Shown: piece after piece, positions 29,912 through 37,793 of the stretch
Layout: each line of letters opens with the position of its first letter
Numbering within the stretch: the stretch's first letter is position 1
Source of the DNA: JAHEEL01 sp963785245
GTDB lineage: Bacteria; Actinomycetota; Acidimicrobiia; Spongiisociales; UBA5794
Assembly (NCBI GenBank): GCA_963785245.1
Contig: CAWAUO010000013.1
Location: 62,001-126,000, forward strand
Direction of reading: 5' to 3'
Length of the DNA stretch: 64,000 nt
Notes under the pieces: model-generated
What the model saw: the letters and a program-made list of their open reading frames with translations, nothing else
What the model was told of the DNA's origin: nothing
Database searches by the model: none
Position numbers and translations under genes: made by a program

Positions 29912-32359
29912 CTACTCCATCACGCGCAAGGTCGATGGCAGGTCCATCTTCCTCAGCTTCCTCGGAGCCGTCAGAAGTGGAGCGAGGCCGACGGCGACAA
30001 CGCCGACACCGATCGCCCACACCAATGTCGCCGGGCTCATGACGACCGGGATCGCGATCTCGGGCATGGTCTGCGCCCACTGGGTGATGAAGTACCGGAA
30101 CAGCGCGAACCCGCCGATCAATCCGATGATCGTGGCCACGACGCCAACGATCGCGCTCTCGGTGACCAACATGCGAACCACCGTTCGCGGTCGGATACCG
30201 TAGGCGAACATCGTGGCGTGCTCCCGACGTCGCTCGTCGACCGCAATGGAAGCGGCGTTGAACGCAATCAGCACGGCGAGGATCAGCACAACAACCTCAA
30301 AGAGTTGGAAGACTCCCACGAACTGGGCCATCAGGTCTTCCATGAGGCGAGCCATCGCGTCGGCGCGCTGCACCGAGGTGACCTCACCGACTTGCAGGAA
30401 CTCCGCTTGGAGGTCCCCGGTCTCGACGCCGTCCGTCGCCACAACCGACACGACATTCGCCGCGCCCTCGAGACCGAGGAGGGAGGCCGCCTCGGTCGAC
30501 ATGTAGGCAATGGACCGGAAGGGATGACCGTTGATACCGGTCACCGTCAGATCCATTGACTCGAGGGCGAACGACACCGGACCCGTGCGACGCGGGAGAC
30601 GGACCGCCACCGTGTCTCCGACGCCAATGCCCAGGTCAACCGCCGCCTTCGGGGCGATCACAATGCCGGGTTCGGTGCCAGGAGTCGACCCCTCAACAAC
30701 GTCGGGACGGAACAGACCGCTCTGCCAGTCCACGAACTCGACCGACGCCTCGAAGGCGTCCTCGCCGGTGCCGAGTTCACCGCCGACGCGCAACATCGCC
30801 TCACCCTCCGAGATAAGCGGCGAGGCCAACACCAATCCAACTGGGCCACCGGCTGCCGGATACACCGAGTCCATCTCGACGATGACGCGATCGGCGACCC
30901 CACCGGAAGCTTCCTCCCCGCCCTTCTCAATCGCTCCAAAGAACGAATCGATCGCTGCGACCAGCATCACAAGTACCGCAATCGTGGCGCCGATTCCGAG
31001 AGCGGTCAGCAGTCCGCGTCTCGGGGCGCGCAGCACATTGCGCACGGGTATCTGGGCGAACGTGTCGCCCGGCACGTGGACCTTCTTGACGAGGGGAGCG
31101 AGGCCACCTCCGCGCGACGCCAGGTGTCCGGTACGGATCGCATCGACGGGCGCAACCCGGATCGCTCGCCGGACGGGAATCGTGACCGCAACAAGCGGGA
31201 TGATGAAGCCGACAAGTGCAGCGGTGAGGAACACATCCCACTGCGTCGGCGTCAGCCACTCGGGCATCGGCAGGAACGACTCGAGGAGGCCGCGCATCGC
31301 CGCGGCGATCCCCCACCCGATCAGGACTCCGAGCAGTACTCCGAGGAGCGCGATCTGGACTCCCATCAGCATCGGCCTCAGCGCGATCCAGAATCGCTTG
31401 ACCCCGAGGGCCATCGAGATACCGATCTCTCGACGGGTCTGATCGACCATCCGCGCCGTCAGATTGACCGCCGCCGCCGCAGAACCAGCAAGGATCAAGA
31501 AGGCCACGATATTGAAGAACTGCTGATCGCCCTCGATGTCCTCGTAGGTCAGCGAATGGGCAGGGTCGTCGTCCGTGGTCGAGACCACCACTCCGACATC
31601 GGGCAATCCGGTCTCGAATGCCGCAGCAAGCTGCGCCTCGAACGCGGCTCGATCGGCACCGGGTTCGAGGGTGAGAACGAGGTCGTTCACGGCGTTGGGA
31701 AGGCCAGCGATGTCGCCCGCCGTCTCGAGCGATGTGAACACCGCCGCGAAGCTGGCCTGGGCGAAGAATCCGCCGCCTTCCGCGATGACCATGAAGAACT
31801 CGGGCGTCAGCGCGTGGCCAACATATTCGATCTGCCGCCCGCCGCTGAGGGTCAGTGTGCCATCGGCCGGGAGGTCGTAGTAGACGGCGAAGTTCCGTTC
31901 GATCAGGGCGACCGGTTCGCCACGGTCCGCCTCCGTGAGGGGGCGACCGTCTTTCGCGAAGAGTGCGTTGATCGTCGGGCCGTCGCCGTTGAGCGGCACG
32001 CCAATGATTTCGCCGCGCACGACGACCTCCCCGTCGGGAGTGACCGTCGCAACCTGTGTCGGCACCCGCAGTCGTTCCTCGGCATGCGCGACGACTCCAG
32101 CCGAGTCGGCGCTGTCGATGACGGCAAGCATCGAGCCCCGCGTGACCGCGGATCCGTCGGCGAGTTCGACCCGGAGGTCGTACATGTTGAGCGTCTGGTA
32201 CGCGTGGTCGGCGGTGATCTTGCGCCATCGCGTCATGGACGAGAGCCCGGAGTACGCACCAACCCCGAGCGCGATGATGAGCGCGATCACGACGACCTGG
32301 ACCCATCGGGAACGCAGGTCTCGCCACGACCACTTCATCCACATTGAGAACGTCTTCAT
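29912..32359 (-). CDS. ABC transporter permease with two FtsX-like domains
   Basis: 815 aa, MacB/FtsX-type exporter subunit. The cytoplasmic start MKTFSMWMKWSWRDLRSRW precedes helix 1. A long extracytoplasmic domain follows (~45-270), then three helices of the first FtsX unit, another anchor, a second large outer domain and three C-terminal helices. Such proteins work as mechanotransmitters or lipoprotein/lipid exporters rather than ordinary channels. AGGAGG lies 4 nt before the ATG. The ATPase gene ends 8 bp upstream, and a GbsR-type regulator precedes that. Confidence 0.9.
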   Translation of the reverse strand: MKTFSMWMKWSWRDLRSRWVQVVVIALIIALGVGAYSGLSSMTRWRKITADHAYQTLNMYDLRVELADGSAVTRGSMLAVIDSADSAGVVAHAEERLRVPTQVATVTPDGEVVVRGEIIGVPLNGDGPTINALFAKDGRPLTEADRGEPVALIERNFAVYYDLPADGTLTLSGGRQIEYVGHALTPEFFMVIAEGGGFFAQASFAAVFTSLETAGDIAGLPNAVNDLVLTLEPGADRAAFEAQLAAAFETGLPDVGVVVSTTDDDPAHSLTYEDIEGDQQFFNIVAFLILAGSAAAAVNLTARMVDQTRREIGISMALGVKRFWIALRPMLMGVQIALLGVLLGVLIGWGIAAAMRGLLESFLPMPEWLTPTQWDVFLTAALVGFIIPLVAVTIPVRRAIRVAPVDAIRTGHLASRGGGLAPLVKKVHVPGDTFAQIPVRNVLRAPRRGLLTALGIGATIAVLVMLVAAIDSFFGAIEKGGEEASGGVADRVIVEMDSVYPAAGGPVGLVLASPLISEGEAMLRVGGELGTGEDAFEASVEFVDWQSGLFRPDVVEGSTPGTEPGIVIAPKAAVDLGIGVGDTVAVRLPRRTGPVSFALESMDLTVTGINGHPFRSIAYMSTEAASLLGLEGAANVVSVVATDGVETGDLQAEFLQVGEVTSVQRADAMARLMEDLMAQFVGVFQLFEVVVLILAVLIAFNAASIAVDERRREHATMFAYGIRPRTVVRMLVTESAIVGVVATIIGLIGGFALFRYFITQWAQTMPEIAIPVVMSPATLVWAIGVGVVAVGLAPLLTAPRKLRKMDLPSTLRVME

Positions 32360-32367
32360 GGTGCCTC

Positions 32368-33087
32368 CTACCAGCGGAGGTCGGCAAGATCCGCTCGTCC
32401 TCCCGCAGGAGGCCCGTCGGACACGATGCGGCCGCTCGAGAGTTCGACAACCCGATCGGCGACGCGGGAGATCTCCCGGTTGTGCGTGACCGCGAGAACC
32501 GCGGTGCCGGGTCCGGCTTGTTCGCGGAGCAATTCGAGGATCTGTACACCGGTCGCAAAGTCCAGTTCTCCGGTCGGTTCGTCGGCGAGCAGGATCGGAT
32601 TGCCGGTGGCGAGTGCCCGGGCGATGGCAACCCGCTGTTGCTCGCCGCCCGAGAGTTCGTGGGGGAAATGGTCGGCGCGATCGGCGAGACCCACGCGATG
32701 GAGCACGTCGTCGGCATCCGGAGGGTCGTCACGATCGGCGGCATCGATCCCAAACTGGACGTTCTCGCGAGCGGTCAGGCCCGGGAAGATATTGAAGCTC
32801 TGAAAGACGAAACTCACGGCGCGCCGGCGGAAGTCGAAGAGCGCCGATCGCTTCGTGTTCGAGATGTCGACGCCCGCAACAGCTATCGAGCCGTCGCTGG
32901 CGGTGTCAAGCGCTCCAATCAGGTTGATCAGCGTTGTCTTGCCGCTGCCGGACGGGCCCAATACCACGACGAATTCGCCTTCGTACACATCCAGATCGAC
33001 GGTGTCGAGAGCCGTGACGGTCGTCCCGCCAAGCTCATATCGCCGGGAGACGGCATCCAGGTGGATCAGCCGATTGTTCCCGATCAT
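32368..33087 (-). CDS. ABC transporter ATPase (LolD/MacB type)
   Basis: 239 aa. Walker A GPSGSGKTT, Q-loop FVFQSFNIFPGLT, signature LSGGEQQRVAIARAL, Walker B ILLADEPTGELD and switch His in VTHNREI are all present. The TGELDF form is typical of ATPases that pair with FtsX/MacB permeases, and that permease is encoded immediately downstream. Cytoplasmic. Probably co-transcribed with the regulator gene 18 bp upstream. Confidence 0.95.
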   Translation of the reverse strand: MIGNNRLIHLDAVSRRYELGGTTVTALDTVDLDVYEGEFVVVLGPSGSGKTTLINLIGALDTASDGSIAVAGVDISNTKRSALFDFRRRAVSFVFQSFNIFPGLTARENVQFGIDAADRDDPPDADDVLHRVGLADRADHFPHELSGGEQQRVAIARALATGNPILLADEPTGELDFATGVQILELLREQAGPGTAVLAVTHNREISRVADRVVELSSGRIVSDGPPAGGRADLADLRW

Positions 33088-33105
33088 GTTTGCTCCAGTC
33101 GTTCG

Positions 33106-33579
33106 CTAGGAGTTCGGTCGTTCGGCACGCCATCGTTCGAGGAGAATGTCGTACTCTCGATCGAACCAGGCGTAGAGATCTCTGAGGTACGTGAGGCGCT
33201 CCGCGGCACGTTCGACGCCGGCGAACGTCTCGACGCCGCGTTCGGCGAGGTCGACCATGTTGGTGAGCGCCTCAGCCCGACGCTCCAGCAGCCGATCGAG
33301 AGCGCTCGTCGGAGCCGCGTAATAGTTCCGCCGACTACCGGGGATCCACACCCGTTCGATGAGACCAAGTCGGTTGAGATCCGCGATCGCCGTTGAGATG
33401 GCTCCGGCGCTGGCGCCGATCTGCTCCTGAAGGTCCGCAGCAGACAGGTGCGGCTCTTCGGCAACGAGCAGTGCGGCCCAGACACGACCGGCCATGGGCG
33501 GGAAGCCCATCGACTCGAAGAACCGGCTGACGTCCTCCGTGAACCGGCGTTTGGGCGCTTCACCTGTCATAATCTTCAA
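33106..33579 (-). CDS. GbsR/MarR-type transcriptional regulator
   Basis: 157 aa. The winged-helix domain shows FFESMGFPPMAGRVWAALLV, LQEQIGASAGAISTAIADL, and a wing GSRRNYYAAP, as in GbsR-type proteins; a C-terminal helical part may dimerise or sense. First gene of the regulator-ATPase-permease operon, so likely a local controller of the exporter. The start is either TTG 33579 (after AGGA) or ATG 33570; a palindrome overlaps both, compatible with autoregulation. Confidence 0.82.
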   Translation of the reverse strand: MKIMTGEAPKRRFTEDVSRFFESMGFPPMAGRVWAALLVAEEPHLSAADLQEQIGASAGAISTAIADLNRLGLIERVWIPGSRRNYYAAPTSALDRLLERRAEALTNMVDLAERGVETFAGVERAAERLTYLRDLYAWFDREYDILLERWRAERPNS

Positions 33580-33607
33580 TTATTCCTGAAACTAGAGTGA
33601 TTTCTAG
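33575..33607. promoter_or_regulatory. candidate operator upstream of GbsR-type regulator
   Basis: Two dyads adjoin: TTCA-N8-TGAA at 33575-33590 and CTAGA-N6-TCTAG at 33592-33607. They cover the region just before or overlapping the regulator start and are AT-rich compared with the surroundings, so they fit a promoter-operator. Confidence 0.4.
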
Positions 33608-33684
33608 GGTCTTTGGACCCGTTCGGTCGTTCCCCGGGGTCGACGGGATTCCGCGTTGTGCGGCGGATGTGGGAGCCTGGTTGC

Positions 33685-34515
33685 ATGAGCATCACCTTCG
33701 AATCGACCATCCCGCTGCACGGAACCGTCGACATCCCCCTCCTCGGATTCGGCGTCTACAAGGTTGCGCCCGGCGCTGAGACCGAGGATGCTGTTGCCGC
33801 GGCCCTCGACCTGGGCTATCGCCACATCGACACGGCCGCGCTCTACCGAAATGAGGCGGATGTCGGCAGGGCCATTGCAGCGTCTGGCATCGACCGCTCA
33901 GAGCTCTTTGTCACCACCAAACTCTGGAACAGCGATCAAGGCTACGAGTCGACGATCGCAGCCTTCGACCGCAGCCTTGAGAAGCTCGGCCTCGACTATG
34001 TGGACCTCTACCTCATCCATTGGCCGAAACCGGAGCACACCGAGGGGACATGGCGAGCGATGGAGGGGATGCAGGCCGCAGGCAAGGCCCGGGCGATTGG
34101 CGTGTCCAACTTCCTCGTAGAGCACCTCGATCAACTCGATGAGACCGCCACCGTGATGCCGTCGATCAATCAGATCGAGTTCCACCCACACCTCCAGAGT
34201 GCCGAGCTCATCTCATATTGCGAAGACCGCGGCATCGTGGTCGAAGCATGGAGTCCGCTCAAGCACGGCGAGATCATCAACGATCCGGAGTTGGCGGTGA
34301 TTGCAGACGCCCATGGTGTGCCCGTCGCTCAGGTTGTGCTGCGGTGGATGCTCCAGCGTGGGATCGTTACGCTCCCGAAGAGCATCACGCCATCCCGCAT
34401 CGCCGAGAACAGGGACATCTACGACTTCGAGTTGACCGACGACGAGGTCGCTGTGATCAACGCCATGGACCGCGACGAACGCGTCGGCCCCGACCCCGGC
34501 AACTTCGACTTCTAG
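33685..34515 (+). CDS. aldo/keto reductase
   Basis: 276 aa, NADPH-dependent carbonyl reductase of the AKR5/2,5-diketo-gluconate-reductase-like group. The catalytic tetrad can be seen: Asp and Tyr in HIDTAALYRNE, Lys in VTTKLWN and His in YLIHWPKP. NADPH-binding segments are PLKHGEI and PKSITPSRIAEN. ATG 33685 is chosen as it gives the normal N-terminus (MSITFESTIPLHGTVDIP). A stand-alone gene; the substrate is unknown. Confidence 0.93.
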   Translation: MSITFESTIPLHGTVDIPLLGFGVYKVAPGAETEDAVAAALDLGYRHIDTAALYRNEADVGRAIAASGIDRSELFVTTKLWNSDQGYESTIAAFDRSLEKLGLDYVDLYLIHWPKPEHTEGTWRAMEGMQAAGKARAIGVSNFLVEHLDQLDETATVMPSINQIEFHPHLQSAELISYCEDRGIVVEAWSPLKHGEIINDPELAVIADAHGVPVAQVVLRWMLQRGIVTLPKSITPSRIAENRDIYDFELTDDEVAVINAMDRDERVGPDPGNFDF

Positions 34516-34572
34516 AACGGCCCAAGGACCGCGGCACGCGGTGCCCGCCCACGGAGGGGCATACTCCAACCA

Positions 34573-36321
34573 ATGCACCTCATCAGCCTCGAAGCCATCT
34601 CGAAGTCGTATCCGGAGACACCGGTGCTCCGCAACGCGTCGTTGGGGATCTCCCGGAGGCAGCGAATCGGCGTCATCGGTCGGAACGGATCCGGCAAATC
34701 GACGCTGCTGCGCATCATCTCCGGGGCCGAGGAACCGGACTCGGGACGAATCGTCCGTTCCACGGGTCTCCGGATCACATCCCTCGTGCAGGACCCGACG
34801 TTCCCTGCCGGCAGTACGGTCGGCGGGATCATCGGTGCTGATCGTGACACGATCGCGATGGCCGACCGCCTGGGGTTGACCGACACCTCAGCAGTTGTCG
34901 ATGAGCTCTCGGGCGGACAACGTAAGCGCCTCGCCCTGGCGGTGGCGCTCGCTGCCGACTGCGACCTCTTGATCCTCGACGAGCCGACCAACCACCTCGA
35001 CGTCGACACCATCGACTGGCTCGAGGATCATCTCCTTTCTCGCACGTCGGTGCTGGTGCTCGTGACTCACGACCGCTACCTCCTCGATCGGGTGGCGAAT
35101 CGCGTGGTCGAAGTCCACCACGAGGTGCTCTACTCGCACCACGGCACCTACGAGCAGTTCCTCGAAGCCCGCACCGTCCGGGAGGAGCACGAAGCAGCGA
35201 TCGAGCATCGTCGGAAGCAGCGCCTCCGAACTGAGCTGGATTGGCTCCGGCGCTCCCCGAAAGCCCGCACCTCGAAGTCGAAGGCGCGTGTCGACGCCGT
35301 CGCCGACCTCATCGCAGCGAGACAGCGTCCCGTTGATCCTGAACTCTCCATCGACCTTCCGTCGCGTCGCACAGGGTCGAAGGTCGTCGACATGCACAAC
35401 GCCGGCAAGAGCTTCGAAGACCGATGGGTGCTCCGCGGCATCGAACTCAAGCTGCCCCAGCGGGCCAGGATCGGCGTCGTCGGCGAGAACGGCTCGGGAA
35501 AGACCACGCTGCTACGGCTCATCGCCGGACGGCTCGATCCCGACGAAGGCACGGTGAAGACGGGTTCCACCATCTCTCCCGGCTGGTACGGCCAGGACCC
35601 CCAGCCGATTCCGGCTGAGACCCGCGTCAACGCGGCCGTCCGTGAACGGGCTGAGACGACCAGGCTCGACTCCGGCATTCGGGTGTCGGCGGCGAAGCTG
35701 CTCGAGCGCTTTCAGTTCGACGCCGAAGCACAGCGCTCAACCGTCGGTGATCTCTCCGGTGGTGAACGGCGACGCCTCGAACTGCTGTTGACGCTGATGG
35801 AGGCCCCGAACCTTCTGCTCCTCGACGAGCCGACCAACGATCTCGACCTCGACACCCTCGAAGTTCTCGAGGAGTACCTCGACGCCTGGTCCGGAGCGCT
35901 CGTCGTATCCAGCCACGATCGCTACTTCCTCGACCGCGTCTGCGATGACATCTACTCCATCGAGACCGACGGATCGCTGCGCCACCACCCGGGTGGCTGG
36001 CCCGCCTACTGGGCCGACCGGCTGGCCCCCAAGTCCGAAGATCGGCCGAAGCGCCGAACCGAGCCGGGTCCCCACGTCGCGCAGCCGCGTGCCAAGCCGA
36101 CGTGGAAGGAGCGACAGGAACTCGCCCGCCTCACCAAGTGCATCCCGCAACTCGAGGCGAAGAGCGCGGACCTCGCGCAGCAACTCGACGCCGCTGCGGG
36201 TGACTACGACTCGACGCTCGACCTCGCCCAACAACTCGCCGACATCCTCGAAGACCTCGACGCCGAGGAGACCGCCTGGCTCGAACTCTCCGAAAGAATC
36301 GACGCCTACGACAACGGGTGA
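34573..36321 (+). CDS. uup: ABC-F family ATPase (Uup-like)
   Basis: 582 aa, two ATPase domains and no membrane part, acting on ribosomes or DNA. Domain 1: GRNGSGKST, LSGGQRKRLALA, LLILDEPTNHLD. The linker TSKSKARVDAVADLIAARQR is the arginine-rich P-site region. Domain 2: GENGSGKTT, LSGGERRRLELL, LLLLDEPTNDLD. The ~70-residue C-terminal coiled coil (KERQELARLTKCIPQLEAKS) is the Uup mark. It starts 57 bp after the aldo/keto reductase. Confidence 0.9.
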   Translation: MHLISLEAISKSYPETPVLRNASLGISRRQRIGVIGRNGSGKSTLLRIISGAEEPDSGRIVRSTGLRITSLVQDPTFPAGSTVGGIIGADRDTIAMADRLGLTDTSAVVDELSGGQRKRLALAVALAADCDLLILDEPTNHLDVDTIDWLEDHLLSRTSVLVLVTHDRYLLDRVANRVVEVHHEVLYSHHGTYEQFLEARTVREEHEAAIEHRRKQRLRTELDWLRRSPKARTSKSKARVDAVADLIAARQRPVDPELSIDLPSRRTGSKVVDMHNAGKSFEDRWVLRGIELKLPQRARIGVVGENGSGKTTLLRLIAGRLDPDEGTVKTGSTISPGWYGQDPQPIPAETRVNAAVRERAETTRLDSGIRVSAAKLLERFQFDAEAQRSTVGDLSGGERRRLELLLTLMEAPNLLLLDEPTNDLDLDTLEVLEEYLDAWSGALVVSSHDRYFLDRVCDDIYSIETDGSLRHHPGGWPAYWADRLAPKSEDRPKRRTEPGPHVAQPRAKPTWKERQELARLTKCIPQLEAKSADLAQQLDAAAGDYDSTLDLAQQLADILEDLDAEETAWLELSERIDAYDNG

Positions 36322-36355
36322 GAGTCGCCAGACGCCGGTCCGCAGTCGCCAGTCC
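36322..36355. repeat. TCGCCAG-type short repeat
   Basis: GAGTCGCCAGACGCCGGTCC followed by GCAGTCGCCAGTCC, in the spacer between the convergent Uup-like and NUDIX genes. Confidence 0.6.
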
Positions 36356-36394
36356 GATTCCTTCGCCTCAGGACGAAGTACTTGCCTCCGCTCC

Positions 36395-36916
36395 TCAGTT
36401 GCTCCGCCTCAGGCGGTCGAACAGCGCTGCGTCGGTTTCGAACGCGAGGGGTGGGAGGTCATCGAGGGGGAACCAGCCGACGGCATCGGCGTCGTCGCCG
36501 GCCATGAGCGTGCCGCCGGTCACGGTTCCCGCGAACCAGATCCCCACCGTCAGCTTGCTCGGATCGTGGAAGTTCGACGCTACGAACATCACGTCGCCGA
36601 CGTCGGCAACCAGTCCGGTCTCTTCGAGGAGTTCACGAGCGGCGGCAGAGCGGATCTCCTCGCCATAGTCGACGAAGCCCGCAGGGATCGACCAGAGACC
36701 GGAGCGAGTTGCACCCGGTCCGCGCCGCACCATCAGCACCTTCCCGTCGGCGTCGAACACCACGACCGCGGCTCCGACACCGGGGTTCCTCCAGTGGACA
36801 AACCCACAGGACGGGCAACGCCGTCTCGGTTGGTCGTGGACCTCAACGATCTCCAGTTCTGTCGTGCAGTGCGGGCAGAAGGTGAATTCGCCCGGCCATT
36901 CGTGAGAGTGGGTCAC
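36395..36916 (-). CDS. NUDIX hydrolase with N-terminal zinc ribbon
   Basis: 173 aa. Cys pairs FCPHCTTEL and RCPSCGFVHW form a zinc ribbon like that of NudC-type proteins. The NUDIX box is complete: GFVDYGEEIRS then ARELLEETGL, giving G-x5-E-x7-RE-x2-EE-x-G. Likely substrates are nucleoside diphosphate derivatives such as NADH or ADP-ribose (family inference). The GTG at 36916 gives the usual short N-terminus; longer frames upstream add unrelated sequence. Confidence 0.88.
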   Translation of the reverse strand: MTHSHEWPGEFTFCPHCTTELEIVEVHDQPRRRCPSCGFVHWRNPGVGAAVVVFDADGKVLMVRRGPGATRSGLWSIPAGFVDYGEEIRSAAARELLEETGLVADVGDVMFVASNFHDPSKLTVGIWFAGTVTGGTLMAGDDADAVGWFPLDDLPPLAFETDAALFDRLRRSN

Positions 36917-37018
36917 AGCGTGCAGTCTGCCACGCCTCGCATCCGACAGCCCCGATTCGTGCACCTTGGATGACCCACACAACGAGTGTCAGGGAACGGC
37001 GCGTCCCGACGACGCAGG

Positions 37019-37763
37019 TCATCTCGGATCATCGCCTTCCATCCTTGGCTGGTCATCTTCCAGCAGGCGCTTGAGGTGCACCGCTCCTGGGAGTAGGTAA
37101 TCGAGGTCGACCGGACGGTCGGCACGCTGGAGGGCGAGGACGAGCGGTTCTGACCGAATGCGGCCGTTCCGCGTCAGGTGAGAGAAGAGCGATATCGGTA
37201 GAGGTACCCGCTCCACGGTCTCCTCGCCGAACTGCTCACAGCGCTCACTCGGAGACGTCACGAGATACTCCCTGCACGCAAGTGGGCGTTGCTCGTAGAT
37301 CGAGCATGTCTCGCCTTCAAGGAATGGGCACGGCGCATGCATGCGGAAGTAGCGGGTGGCCAGTGATGTGAGATCCGAGTGGGAGAGCCGATCGAACCGA
37401 CTCATCTCGGGCAGGTGGCCCTCTGCATCAAGATCGCGCACCACTGCGGCTGCGCTCGCGGCGGACAGCGTCACTCTGGTCTCGAGGGAGACTGTCGACG
37501 AGCTTGTTGAGAAACCGAGCCTCCACTTCACTAACGGGCACCAATTGATAGCAGCAGGCGGTGCACCCGAATCGACACGTGATCTTCCGATGCTGGCGGT
37601 CGGTAGCTGCCACCGACTCGGCAACCAGTGAGTCGTCGAGTTCGTGGAGCGCGGGAACCACTTCTGCAACCTCGACGGGACTCGACGGCACGGCCACGAA
37701 CGCGGTGACCGTCCCACTGGGAGAGTTCACCGTCACTCGCACTGAAGTCATCGGTCGGACCAC
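37019..37763 (-). pseudogene. YkgJ-type cysteine-cluster protein, frameshifted
   Basis: The two halves lie in different frames. Bases 37763 to about 37485 encode a start (MTSVRVTVNSPSGTV) and CRFGCTACCYQLVPVSEVEA. Bases about 37480 to 37019 encode TRVTLSAASAAAVVRDLD, then CPFLEGETCSIYEQRPLACR. Together they give the full C-x3-C-x2-CC plus CPFL-CSIY-RP-CR pattern of YkgJ/UPF0153 proteins, which bind zinc or iron-sulfur. A one-base insertion near 37480-37490 (CTCCCTCGAG on the coding strand) would explain it. Genuine mutation or assembly error; 30 bp downstream of the repeat-protein gene. Confidence 0.75.
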
Positions 37764-37793
37764 TAGCCGTCGAGATCGTCGATGTCCTCGTCG

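Noticed and set aside
37019..37763. Programmed frameshifting in the YkgJ-type gene
   Set aside because: No slippery heptamer or downstream structure is evident at the junction, and the change is +1 in direction. A mutation or error is simpler.
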